A program made the position numbers and the translations under genes. DNA of 39,793 nucleotides from JBFGJY01 sp041576975 (GTDB lineage Bacteria > Pseudomonadota > Gammaproteobacteria > UBA4575). The stretch lies in the NCBI GenBank assembly GCA_041576975.1, contig JBFGJY010000018.1, positions 1-39,793 of the forward strand, given 5' to 3'. Positions 8,796 to 17,149 of this stretch are shown here, piece by piece. The notes beneath the pieces were generated by a model that was given only the letters and a program-made list of their open reading frames with translations, was not told the DNA's origin and did not search any database. The first letter of the stretch is position 1. The number at the start of each line of letters is the position of its first letter.

Positions 8796-10745
8796 CTAAT
8801 TTCTTAGCGCACCTTCTCTTACATCACCAATGTCTTCATATAAAACTTCAATTTCCTTTTTAGGAACTTTTGACATTTCCATTTTATATGCAAGAAACCA
8901 CATCATGAATACACCAAGCACCCACCATAATAGCTGCCACGTCCAAATGGACGGCATCCCAAACATCCAAGTATTCGTATCATTAGGATTACCAAAAATA
9001 GTATTTCCAATAACTGCTCCTGGACCGATTCCAAAGAAAAACCATACCAATGTAATAATCCATGCAATGGGTACTAAACTACGCTTTGTGGAAGATAATG
9101 AAGCATGTTCACGTAAGAAGTTATGAAACTTCATTTTATGTGACATATCGTGACTGGATTGTGTAAACGTCGAAACGATAATTGCCAAACCTAAATTGAA
9201 AAATATCCCCCACCCTGCCGAATGTATTGTTAAAGGCCATCGACCCCATGGCATATACTGCGAACCAATACTTTCAGTAAGTGTAACTGCAACGAGCCCC
9301 GCAATCAGTCCGATCACTACACCACGGCGAGTTAACCATGGCCACCAACAAACAGCAATTAACGCTGGCCACATTTGAAAACCATACGCCACAGCCAGAC
9401 CCCCAAGCAGCACTAGAGCATCTTTACTGGTAGTTGCGACAATCAATGCTGCCACTACGATAACGGCAACAAATATTCGACCCCATAGTTTTTGCTGAGA
9501 ATGCGAAGCATGAGGGATTAAATAACGTTTTAATACATCACGGGTAATCATCCCACCTGCAGTGGACATATAAGCTGCACCGGTGGATTGCATAGCGGCT
9601 AAGGCGCATACCGCTAGTAAACCTACAAACCAAGGTGCAGAATTACTTAATAAATGAATCAACTGCGGAACTAACATACCTTGTTTTCCTGCAGACTCCA
9701 TCAAGTCTTTTCCCTGCAAACCAGTTGCCATGACATTGTTAACAAGCTCGGGGTGTGCTTCGAGGAATTTTAAATCTCCACCTAAAAAATGACCGCCTAA
9801 ACCTTGAATAGCTGTGAATACCATCAATATCAATCCAATTCCAAATGCAGAGGCCCAAACTTGTTGTGGTGCAAAAGGCTTAGGATCGTTATTAGAAAAG
9901 GCCCACATAGAAAAGGCTGGTGCAGACTGAATGCCCATCAAGGCAAACATATACGTCAGGATCATTATCCCTGTCCATGCACCACCTACTGCAGAAGGCC
10001 CATCACTTACAAACTGGATAACACCGGGTATTGCGATATAGTGGCTGTAATCGTCCGTAGTGCGTTTTTCATCTATGGAGGCTAATGCTCCGATCGCTTC
10101 ATTGAGTCTTTCAAATCCCCCCACGTAGTTCAAAGCAATAACACCAATCGCAATAATTCCAAATGCAAGCAATATTGCTTGCAAAGTATCTACATACGCG
10201 ACCGCTCTCAAACCACCAGATGCAACGTAAATGAGAACTACTAATGAAAGTAGCCACATACCGACATTTACTCCAAGCAAACCATCGGTAAGAACATTAA
10301 ATAAAAACCCAGATGCCCTTAGTTGCACCCCTAAATATGGAATTGAAAAAACTAAGGCCACAAGCACAACCAATAACCGAATCGCATCAGATTTAAAATA
10401 AGCAGACAGCATTTCGCCTGGCGTTACAAAACCAAAACGCTTACCTAATATCCACTGTCGTTTTAGAAAGATAATTCCCGTAAATGGAATAGTAATAGCA
10501 TAAAAAGAAGCATAAGCGTATTGAAAGCCATCTCTATATAACAATCCAGGATGACCCATGAATGTCCAACCAGAAAAAGACGTGGCTGTAGCTGCCAACA
10601 CAAAAACCCAAATTGAAATTTTGCGTCCTGCAATGAAGTAGTCACTTGCTGTTTTAGAGGATAATGCACCTTTCACGCCCCAGAAGATGCAATACGCCCA
10701 ATACATAAATACAAAAACAAACAGCCAAATTATTTTAGTGTCCAA
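8796..10745 (-). CDS. Sodium:solute symporter family (SSS) transporter
   Basis: This polytopic inner-membrane transporter of 649 residues has about 13 to 15 hydrophobic helices in the SSS (PutP/PanF/ActP) pattern. Family features include SDYFIAGRK near residue 34, TATSFSGWTFMGHPG near 53 and YVASGGLRAVAYVDTLQA near 175, which is the SSS signature. QSTGAAYMSTAGGMITRDV lies near 387. The substrate (an organic acid, amino acid or other solute) cannot be read from the sequence. The start is a TTG at 10745 supported by GGGGAG eight bases upstream. The C-terminal extension after helix 13 carries one or two further helices and a charged tail. Confidence 0.9.
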   Translation of the reverse strand: MDTKIIWLFVFVFMYWAYCIFWGVKGALSSKTASDYFIAGRKISIWVFVLAATATSFSGWTFMGHPGLLYRDGFQYAYASFYAITIPFTGIIFLKRQWILGKRFGFVTPGEMLSAYFKSDAIRLLVVLVALVFSIPYLGVQLRASGFLFNVLTDGLLGVNVGMWLLSLVVLIYVASGGLRAVAYVDTLQAILLAFGIIAIGVIALNYVGGFERLNEAIGALASIDEKRTTDDYSHYIAIPGVIQFVSDGPSAVGGAWTGIMILTYMFALMGIQSAPAFSMWAFSNNDPKPFAPQQVWASAFGIGLILMVFTAIQGLGGHFLGGDLKFLEAHPELVNNVMATGLQGKDLMESAGKQGMLVPQLIHLLSNSAPWFVGLLAVCALAAMQSTGAAYMSTAGGMITRDVLKRYLIPHASHSQQKLWGRIFVAVIVVAALIVATTSKDALVLLGGLAVAYGFQMWPALIAVCWWPWLTRRGVVIGLIAGLVAVTLTESIGSQYMPWGRWPLTIHSAGWGIFFNLGLAIIVSTFTQSSHDMSHKMKFHNFLREHASLSSTKRSLVPIAWIITLVWFFFGIGPGAVIGNTIFGNPNDTNTWMFGMPSIWTWQLLWWVLGVFMMWFLAYKMEMSKVPKKEIEVLYEDIGDVREGALRN

Positions 10746-10860
10746 TCAGACTTCTCCCCAATAACATTATTTATTGTTATGCGGTCACACATCCGATAAC
10801 CTATATTTATTAATATTGTCCCATAACTAGATATCTATCTGGAGTATTTAAACGTCAAAT

Positions 10861-11583
10861 ATGCCGCGTAGCACTACCAAATATTCTATTGAAGCCCTAG
10901 AACTAGGTCCTATGGAAAATTTCGTCTACTTACTTGTTGACGAGACGACAAAAACCGCGGCTGTGGTAGACCCTGCTTGGGATGTATCCTCAATAATTGG
11001 TCGCGCTAAACAACTCGGCGTCACAATTACAGATGCTTTATTAACACACAGTCATCATGATCACATTAATGGATTAGAACAATTATTGAGTCATTATGAT
11101 GCGCAAGTACATTTATTGAAAAGCGAGGCAACATTTTGGGGGGCCGATTTAGTTAAACCCAGTCTGCATCATGGCGGGGATCATCTAAAACTTGGCAACA
11201 CTGAAATTGAAATTTTGCACACACCGGGGCATACACCTGGTTCAGCTTGTTATCGTGTTGGTGATGATATTATTACTGGGGATACATTATTTGTGTTTGG
11301 ATGTGGTCGTTGTGATTTACGTGGTGGCGATCCAGAACAAATGCATACTACCCTCAAACGATTTAGAGACGAACTTCCAGCATCCATCGTAATACATCCT
11401 GGACATAACTATGCCGTGCAAAAAACCTCAACACTTGGCGAGGAAATAGAAGGAAATCCTTTTATGCACTTTACAGAAGTTGACCAGTTTGTTCGTTACC
11501 GTATGAAAATACATGATCAAATTAGAAACTCTCCGTATTCAGCCGTAAAAAAAGAAGAGCTTGAATCACTAAGCAACCTCTGA
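10861..11583 (+). CDS. Metallo-beta-lactamase-fold hydrolase, glyoxalase II-like
   Basis: The 240-residue protein has the binuclear metal site of the hydroxyacylglutathione hydrolase group: THSHHDH at residues 62-68 (H63, H65, D67, H68), H124 in TPGHTPGS, D141 in TGDTLF and H182 in HPGHNYA. GloB-like enzymes hydrolyse S-lactoylglutathione. The related ETHE1-type persulfide dioxygenases share part of this pattern, but the GCGRCDLRGGDPEQM segment fits the GloB/YcbL side better. Exact substrate is uncertain. An ATG at 10861 is used; the GGAG at 10842 is rather far upstream. The stop codon lies inside a perfect hairpin. Confidence 0.88.
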   Translation: MPRSTTKYSIEALELGPMENFVYLLVDETTKTAAVVDPAWDVSSIIGRAKQLGVTITDALLTHSHHDHINGLEQLLSHYDAQVHLLKSEATFWGADLVKPSLHHGGDHLKLGNTEIEILHTPGHTPGSACYRVGDDIITGDTLFVFGCGRCDLRGGDPEQMHTTLKRFRDELPASIVIHPGHNYAVQKTSTLGEEIEGNPFMHFTEVDQFVRYRMKIHDQIRNSPYSAVKKEELESLSNL

Positions 11584-11600
11584 TTAAGTCAGAGGTTGCT
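11572..11600. repeat. Perfect 12-bp inverted repeat spanning the stop of the glyoxalase II-like gene
   Basis: AGCAACCTCTGA (11572-11583) and its exact complement TCAGAGGTTGCT (11589-11600) flank a five-base loop, and the TGA stop of the hydrolase gene is the end of the left arm. There is no T-run on either side, so it is not a textbook Rho-independent terminator. It could protect the 3' end of the mRNA. Confidence 0.7.
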
Positions 11601-11670
11601 GTGGTACACGGATGTGCCACCAATTTATAATTGCATAAACAATAGTAAATTGAAGAAAAAATAAAATTAT

Positions 11671-11717
11671 ATTTTTTTTTCGTGCTCTGAGAGGTCCTGG
11701 ATGGACTTATTCAGAGC
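11671..11717. other. Structured element between convergent genes (T-run plus nested hairpin)
   Basis: A T9 run at 11672-11680 is followed by GCTCTGA (11684-11690) pairing with TCAGAGC (11711-11717). Inside that, GTCC (11694-11697) pairs with GGAC (11703-11706) around a TGGAT loop. The element lies between the convergent hydrolase and radical SAM genes. The T-run is on the wrong side for a plus-strand terminator, and the minus strand has A-residues after the hairpin, so the role is unclear. Confidence 0.4.
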
Positions 11718-11729
11718 TTCTCTAAATAC

Positions 11730-12797
11730 CTAAAACATTTCCAACTGCAATGATGTATGAAATGTTGGGCGCATAAATTTAGAATGATCTAGCTCATAAA
11801 AATTTCGATTAAGCCCCATCTTGTTACATGCTACTCGAAAACGTTCTTCAATCATTTTTGCATAAGCTCCAGATCCACGCATGCGTTTACCAAATTTTGA
11901 TTGATATAGCTCACCTTCATGCATCTCCATAAGGCGATTAAAGATATGTTGAGCTTTTAGGGGATAGTAACTTTCTAACCAATCAGCAAATAAATCTTTC
12001 AACTCATGCGGTAAACGCAACATCACAAAATTTGCCCCAAGTGCACCATGTATTTTGCTCTCTTAAAGAATATGTTCTAATTCATGGTCTGTTAATAACG
12101 GAATAATAGGCGCTACAAATACGCTCACAGGAACTCCGACCTCAGATAGTGCGCGTATCGTTTTAAGCCTACGCCCAGGGGTTGTGGCGCGTGGTTCTAA
12201 ATTTTGTGCTAATTTTTTATTCAACGTTGTAATAGTAATAGCAATATGTATTAATTTTTCATTTGCCAATGCCTCAAACAAATCAAGATCACGCTCAACT
12301 AAGGATGATTTGGTGGCCAAGCTTACTGGATGCTTATATTCCAAAAATAGTTTCAATAACTCACGAGTAATACCAAGACGCTTCTCTATTGGCTGATAGC
12401 AATCGGTAACATTGCCCAAGGAGATAGTTTTGACTTCGTAGTTAGGCTTGGAGAATTCTTCTCTTAATAAATCTGCAGCATTGGATTTGAAAAATATTTT
12501 TGTTTCAAAATCTAAACCAGGAGATAAATCTAAAAACGAGTGAGTTGGTCTAGCAAAACAGTATACGCATCCATGCTCACATCCTCGATATGCATTCAAA
12601 CTGTGTTCGAATGGAACATCTGGGGAATTATTGCTAGAGATAATTGATTTGGCTTGGGTTGTAGAAAGCTCTGTTAAAACAATACTGGTTGCGTTTCGAT
12701 TTATATCTTTATTTAACTCTGTAACAACTCGCTCAAAACGATTGGGTGGATTTTGGCTATAACCACGCCCGCGTACCTTTAAATTTCTCGAGGGCAT
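11730..12797 (-). pseudogene. PA0069-type radical SAM protein interrupted by an in-frame TAA
   Basis: The N-terminal 244 residues (12063-12797) contain the radical SAM cluster motif with cysteines spaced CEHGCVYC after the lead-in NAYRG, then FARPTH and GNVTDCYQPIE. They end at LTDHELEHIL followed by TAA at 12063-12065. In exactly the same frame translation resumes at 11730-12026 with LRLPHELKDLFADWLE, FGKRMRGSGAYAKM and RFRVACNKMGL, which is the C-terminal part of the same family. Spacing between the two blocks matches an uninterrupted protein of about 355 residues. No frameshift is needed: one base change would restore the gene. It is a nonsense mutation, a sequencing error or, less likely, read-through. 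The gene starts 37 bases after cbiX on the same strand. Confidence 0.85.
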
Positions 12798-12834
12798 TCT
12801 ATCTTCGAGTCATAACATAAAGTCACTTACCGCT

Positions 12835-13203
12835 CTACGATGCTTGTTTACTTAATGATAGTAAAATATCACTGATCTCATAGGCGGAACCGAGATAAGG
12901 AGCAACTTTAATTTGTACTTGTGGGTTGAGTTGTTGTGCTTTTTCTAACTCAGCAGGTATATCCGCAGATACATGCCGCCCTGCAGATAAGAAATATGGT
13001 AAAACAGTTATACTCTTAGCGCCTTGTGTTGCACATGCAGAGATTCCCTCTTGGATGGAGGGATTGGCCAACTCTAGAAACGCGCACTCTACGATTCTAA
13101 ATTCTTGATTTGTTTTTTGAGCAAGATTAGTAGTCAAGCTTCTCACTTCATCGTTAGAGGCTTGTCTTCGACTCCCATGAGCAATCAGTAATAATGCTTT
13201 CAT
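12835..13203 (-). CDS. cbiX: Single-domain CbiX/SirB-type sirohydrochlorin chelatase
   Basis: CbiX-type chelatases insert cobalt or iron into sirohydrochlorin for cobalamin or siroheme. The 122-residue protein is a single chelatase domain. It has LLIAHGSRR near residue 5, with the metal-binding histidine H9, then VECAFLELANPSIQEG and the second signature VLPYFLSAGRHVSADIP with its histidine. This is half the length of two-domain chelatases and would work as a homodimer. In a genome with sulfate-assimilation genes the likely product is siroheme, but which metal is used cannot be told. It lies upstream of the interrupted radical SAM gene on the same strand. Confidence 0.88.
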   Translation of the reverse strand: MKALLLIAHGSRRQASNDEVRSLTTNLAQKTNQEFRIVECAFLELANPSIQEGISACATQGAKSITVLPYFLSAGRHVSADIPAELEKAQQLNPQVQIKVAPYLGSAYEISDILLSLSKQAS

Positions 13204-13274
13204 TACTAGATGCTAACACAGCAGAAATCACTGACGAATTAATAAATTAGAAAGTTTTTGGGGTTGCACTATGC

Positions 13275-13309
13275 AAAAAAAACCCACGTCTTAATGGAAT
13301 GACGTGGGT
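13275..13309 (-). terminator. Rho-independent terminator of the PilZ gene
   Basis: On the minus strand GACCCACGTC-type sequence forms a perfect 9-bp stem (arms at 13301-13309 and 13282-13290) around a ten-base loop. It is followed at once by eight T residues (complement of A8 at 13275-13282). It lies about 100 bases past the stop of the PilZ gene. Confidence 0.9.
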
Positions 13310-13412
13310 CAGCTTCAGAAGGAGAGAAACTACAGTGAATATTATAGAGACTACGAAAAATTGAGCTTTACAGCTTATCTGGGAAAATGAGCCTTTCGAC
13401 CTAAGAACAAGC

Positions 13413-13784
13413 TTAAACTTCACCAAATTCCTGTTTTAGCAATCCCTCTTCTCGCTGTAAGTCATGGTCTGATTTTAAATCCTCTTTTTTATAAGTCACC
13501 ATAGCCGCACCTTTTTCATCGGTACGAATAACGATGCCCATCATCCTTGAAATACGCTTAACTGAGCCAATTTGGGTCACCAGAACGATTTCTACTTTCT
13601 TGCCTTTTTCTAGATCATGATTGAGGAGCTCTAGATATAAGCCCCCATCACTAATATTGCCACGATTACCTCGCAATGTAGATTTGCCAAGGCGCTTGAT
13701 GTACACCTCTCCTTCTAATTCAGCTCTAGCATTGCGAGGGAAAAAAGAGCTGCGTAACTTAGATTTACGAAATATTCCTAACAT
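13413..13784 (-). CDS. PilZ-domain protein
   Basis: PilZ domains bind cyclic di-GMP. This 123-residue protein has an arginine-rich entry (FFPRNARAELEG, residues 14-25) that could be the RxxxR-type binding turn. It also has the matching NxSxxG motif NISDGG at about residues 43-48, followed by LYLEL and a beta-barrel core ending in MVTYK. The C-terminal tail is charged and probably helical. The arginine spacing is not perfectly canonical, so binding itself is inferred. It is monocistronic with a strong terminator downstream, and may respond to the GGDEF-EAL protein encoded about 12 kb away. Confidence 0.75.
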   Translation of the reverse strand: MLGIFRKSKLRSSFFPRNARAELEGEVYIKRLGKSTLRGNRGNISDGGLYLELLNHDLEKGKKVEIVLVTQIGSVKRISRMMGIVIRTDEKGAAMVTYKKEDLKSDHDLQREEGLLKQEFGEV

Positions 13785-13962
13785 AATTATCTAGCAGATT
13801 ATGTCCTCGAAGCCATGCAATCTAATCTTTCTCTCATTTTCACTAAGAAAATGAATAAGTTAATCTAACACCATAGTGAAGCTATGAATTTACTGATAGC
13901 TTACTTCGGATAATGAGCAATTATTTTCAGCCGAACGGCTCACAAAAATTCACCGACACTAG

Positions 13963-14271
13963 CTATCTTCTTTGCATAGCCCTATCCCTAAATTCATGCC
14001 AATTCGGTCCAAGTGCTGAAAGTTTGTCAGGCTCATTTTTGTATTTTTTGAGCATAATCTGGTAAGTGAAGTAAGGAATCTTAAATGTAAAAACTGCCAA
14101 GATAATAAACATCGCCCCAATCAAGGTTGCCATATTGCCCTTTACTTCCACCCCCAACCACCAAAATACCAAGGCAAATAGGCACACGATTGCGATCGTT
14201 ACATAAGTCAATTTACGACTTAGCCGGTGAAATTCCTGTTGCATAACATGTGATAGACTACTTTGAATCAT
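13963..14271 (-). CDS. Hypothetical membrane protein with two helices
   Basis: The 102-residue protein has a basic N-terminus, two membrane helices (residues ~24-41 and ~47-63) and a charged C-terminal tail ending in NWHEFRDRAMQRR. I do not recognise the family. It begins eight bases after the rhombosortase stop on the same strand, so it is probably co-expressed and could be an accessory of that protease, but nothing in the sequence proves a link. Confidence 0.65.
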   Translation of the reverse strand: MIQSSLSHVMQQEFHRLSRKLTYVTIAIVCLFALVFWWLGVEVKGNMATLIGAMFIILAVFTFKIPYFTYQIMLKKYKNEPDKLSALGPNWHEFRDRAMQRR

Positions 14272-14279
14272 TTTTATAA

Positions 14280-14855
14280 CTATATATATTTAAGATATTT
14301 TTTAATTAAAAAACATGTCGCAATAATTGCTCCTCCAAGAGATCCATAAAAATGTGCCTCGACAACTACTGGACCTCCAGCAGTAGACTCAATACCCGGA
14401 AGCGGGCCCATTAAATTTTCCCAGACTAGTTTGGCGATGACTAAAATCAGTAACACAATATTGAGCACATTCTTACTGGCTACAAAATCCAAAATAAGTA
14501 ATGTCATCAATATTCCATGTAAAGCACCTGAAAGCCCTACATACCAATAAATTAAAGGATTAAACATCCACAAACCCAACGTCACGGACAAGCTACTGAG
14601 CAGAAAAACCAAGAATAGTCCAGTTGATTTGAGAAGATTTGGGAACAATAAATAAATTACGATCAAAGCCAGCGCATTCATAGCAAAATGTCGCCAATTG
14701 AGATGTATTAAGTTTCCAGTAAGCAAGCGCCACCACTGGCCAGTCTCAATTTCTGGCTTGGCGTACTGCAACCAATCGACCCCAAACAGTAGGCTCAGCT
14801 GTGCCAGCACACTAGATAACAGAATAGTAATAAAGAAAATATTGTTTTTAAACAA
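14280..14855 (-). CDS. rrtA: Rhombosortase (rhomboid-family intramembrane serine protease)
   Basis: Rhombosortase cleaves proteins carrying the C-terminal GlyGly-CTERM anchor, many of them type II secretion substrates. The 191-residue protein has about six membrane helices. Features are GQWWRLLTGNLIHLNWRHF from residue 39, the catalytic serine S109 in GLSGALHG and the catalytic histidine H168 in VVVEAHFYGSLGG. WE in KLVWENL is also typical of this branch. Length fits rhombosortase and is shorter than most rhomboids. No GlyGly-CTERM protein was seen in the window. Confidence 0.9.
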   Translation of the reverse strand: MFKNNIFFITILLSSVLAQLSLLFGVDWLQYAKPEIETGQWWRLLTGNLIHLNWRHFAMNALALIVIYLLFPNLLKSTGLFLVFLLSSLSVTLGLWMFNPLIYWYVGLSGALHGILMTLLILDFVASKNVLNIVLLILVIAKLVWENLMGPLPGIESTAGGPVVVEAHFYGSLGGAIIATCFLIKKYLKYI

Positions 14856-14988
14856 GATGTTATGAGTTATTCTTAAATTTAATTTTTAGAATGATGTTGC
14901 TAATTTAAAACGAATTTATGCATTGTAATCGAGTTAAAATACACCCCATATATTAACTGCATAGTACTCTAAACAATGAGGTAACAAG

Positions 14989-15483
14989 TTGGATAGAAGA
15001 GTTTTCTTGCTTACTGTGGCTGGTTTTTCACTGTTTACCGCATTGCAACTGAGTTCCAGCCACAACAAAGTTGCAATTAAAGCTGATTCCAGCATCAAAA
15101 AATGGAATCGGCCTGACAAATATTGGCGTAAGACACTCACCCCCGCCCAATACGCAATTTTGCGCACAGGGGCGACAGAACCCCGTTATTCGAGTGAATA
15201 TACCAAACTCGAAACTGAGGGGATCTATCACTGCATTGGTTGCAAATTGGAATTGTTTACCTCGGCAATGAAATATGACAGTAAAACGGGCTGGCCTAGC
15301 TTTATGGAACATATTACTGGCCACTTAGAGACATATACGGATTTTAGAAGTATCTTGCCAAGCCTCGCCTATCGATGTGCTCAATGTGGTGGGCATCATG
15401 GACATTTGATCATGGATGGTCCTTTACCGTCTGGGCAACGCTGGTGTAATAATGGCCAGGTCCTTCAATTCCATCCAGCATAA
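14989..15483 (+). CDS. msrB: Exported peptide-methionine (R)-S-oxide reductase MsrB
   Basis: MsrB reduces methionine-R-sulfoxide in proteins. The 164-residue product has an N-terminal export signal (MDRRVFLLTVAGFSLFTAL) with adjacent arginines resembling a Tat signal, followed by the MsrB domain. The zinc ligands are C82/C85 (CIGC) and C130/C133 (CAQC), GWPSF lies at 101-105 and the catalytic cysteine is C153 in QRWCNN. The usual SHLGH is GHHGH here and the usual RYCIN is RWCNN, so it is a divergent member. The start is a TTG at 14989 with GAGGTAA about eight bases upstream. Export suggests a role in repairing envelope proteins. Reading Tat rather than Sec is uncertain. Confidence 0.88.
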   Translation: MDRRVFLLTVAGFSLFTALQLSSSHNKVAIKADSSIKKWNRPDKYWRKTLTPAQYAILRTGATEPRYSSEYTKLETEGIYHCIGCKLELFTSAMKYDSKTGWPSFMEHITGHLETYTDFRSILPSLAYRCAQCGGHHGHLIMDGPLPSGQRWCNNGQVLQFHPA

Positions 15484-15508
15484 CGCCCTCAAATGATGGC
15501 GCAAATAA

Positions 15509-15835
15509 ATGAATATACAAAAAGATAAATTTGATCTTGAGAATGTTGAGAGTTCAAGAATTCCACCGCTTGAACATGCCTACAGTGGATACACATATGA
15601 AGATAAACATCAGGCTCTCATAAAATTCACTCGACAAGCCAGTACTCATTTTCCTGAAATTCTAGATTCCGATCGTGATAAAGCCGCAGCGCAAATTCAC
15701 ATTGAAAACATAGAAAAGCAACTCAACTCTTTCAAACAAGATTCACGAGCGATTCTTAATGCACTCACTGCACTAACAAATATAGCTGAAAAGAAGCAAG
15801 ATGATTTACTAGCTTGTGCCCTACTCTTATATTGA
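15509..15835 (+). CDS. Hypothetical protein, 108 residues
   Basis: I do not recognise this protein. It is soluble and charged, with a probable helical C-terminal half (IHIENIEKQLNSF, then RAILNALTALTNIAEKKQDD) and an N-terminal part containing EHAYSGYTYED. It begins 25 bases after the msrB stop on the same strand, so it may share that transcript. There is no signal peptide or membrane segment. Codon use looks coding, but there is no strong Shine-Dalgarno sequence. Confidence 0.55.
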   Translation: MNIQKDKFDLENVESSRIPPLEHAYSGYTYEDKHQALIKFTRQASTHFPEILDSDRDKAAAQIHIENIEKQLNSFKQDSRAILNALTALTNIAEKKQDDLLACALLLY

Positions 15836-15955
15836 CAAACTCGTAGAGATGATTAGCACACGACAATAAAAAATATCAGAAATGAAATTTGAGGAGATTC
15901 AATTAAGTCTGAATTATTGATTTAGCTCAATATTCGTGGCTAAAGTTGCACTAAA

Positions 15956-17131
15956 TTAAAGCCGCTCATAAACGGTAGCGATGCCTTGCCCTAAGCCGAT
16001 GCACATGGTAGCTAAGCCTAATGTCGCATCTTTGTCTTCCATGATATGCAATAAGGTTGTACTAATTCTTGCGCCTGAACAACCGAGTGGATGACCTAAA
16101 GCAATAGCGCCACCATTTAGATTTACTTTTTCATCCATATCATCCAATAAACTTAAATCTTTTAATACAGGTAATGATTGCGCGGCAAAGGCCTCGTTAA
16201 CTTCTACATATTCAATGTCATTGATGTCAAGACCAGCGCGTTTTAAAACTTTATTAGTAGCAGGTACCGGACCGTAACCCATAATGGCGGGGTCTACTCC
16301 TGCCACGGCCATAGCCCTAACTTTTGCTTTTGGTTTTAAATTTAACGACTGCGCACGTTCAGCTGACATCACAATCATCGCTGCAGCACCATCTGAGATT
16401 GCAGATGAGGTGCCTGCAGTAACGGTACCGCCACTAGGTTTAAATACAGGTTTTAAAGCTGCAAGTTGTTCCAATGAAGTGTCATGCCGAATGACTTCAT
16501 CAATTTCGCACAGTTGTTTAAAACCATTTTCATCATGGCCCTCGATAGGGATGATTTCGGAATTAAAACGCCCTTCCATGGTTGCTGCATGTGCACGTTG
16601 ATGAGAACGAAGTCCAAATTTATCTTGGTCTTCACGACTGATGCCGTGTTGCATCGATAATAATTCTGCAGTGAGGCCCATCATGTTGGAAGCTTTGGCC
16701 GTGTATTTACTAGATGCCGGATTATGCTCCCAGCCATGTGTCATGGGCACATGGCCCATGTGCTCGACTCCACCAATGACAAACACATCTCCACAGTTTG
16801 CAAAAATTGCTTGTGTCGCTGAATGAATTGCTTGCATTGAAGAACCGCATAGTCGATTTACCGTTTGGCCACCTGCCTCATGTGGAATTTTTGTCATCAG
16901 CGATATATAACGTGCAATATTCCAGCCTTGTTCTAAAGTTTGATTAACGCAACCCCATATTACATCTTCGACTTCTGAAGGGTCGACATTAGGATTGCGC
17001 TCAAATAATGCATTAATTAATGCAACAGATAACATCTCCGCACGCACAAAACGAAACATGCCATTTTTTGACTTACCCATGGGACTACGTACACAATCAA
17101 TAATAACGGCATCTCGTGGGTTTAAACTCAC
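15956..17131 (-). CDS. fadA: 3-ketoacyl-CoA thiolase FadA
   Basis: FadA performs the last, thiolytic step of fatty acid beta-oxidation and releases acetyl-CoA. The 391-residue protein has the nucleophile C95 in NRLCGSS, H347 in GGAIALGHPLGCSG and the second catalytic cysteine C377 in CIGLGQG. VNEAFAAQS lies near 311. Length and the absence of an export signal fit bacterial FadA, which forms the alpha2-beta2 complex with FadB. It follows fadB by 18 bases on the same strand. Confidence 0.96.
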   Translation of the reverse strand: MSLNPRDAVIIDCVRSPMGKSKNGMFRFVRAEMLSVALINALFERNPNVDPSEVEDVIWGCVNQTLEQGWNIARYISLMTKIPHEAGGQTVNRLCGSSMQAIHSATQAIFANCGDVFVIGGVEHMGHVPMTHGWEHNPASSKYTAKASNMMGLTAELLSMQHGISREDQDKFGLRSHQRAHAATMEGRFNSEIIPIEGHDENGFKQLCEIDEVIRHDTSLEQLAALKPVFKPSGGTVTAGTSSAISDGAAAMIVMSAERAQSLNLKPKAKVRAMAVAGVDPAIMGYGPVPATNKVLKRAGLDINDIEYVEVNEAFAAQSLPVLKDLSLLDDMDEKVNLNGGAIALGHPLGCSGARISTTLLHIMEDKDATLGLATMCIGLGQGIATVYERL

Positions 17132-17149
17132 AATTACATCCTTACTTAA

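Noticed and set aside
11730..12026. Independent small gene downstream of the radical SAM gene
   Set aside because: It is in the same frame and contains the family's C-terminal motifs, so it is the second half of the interrupted gene.
14934..15324. Minus-strand and alternative-frame openings across msrB
   Set aside because: They overlap the well-supported MsrB frame with all zinc and catalytic cysteines.
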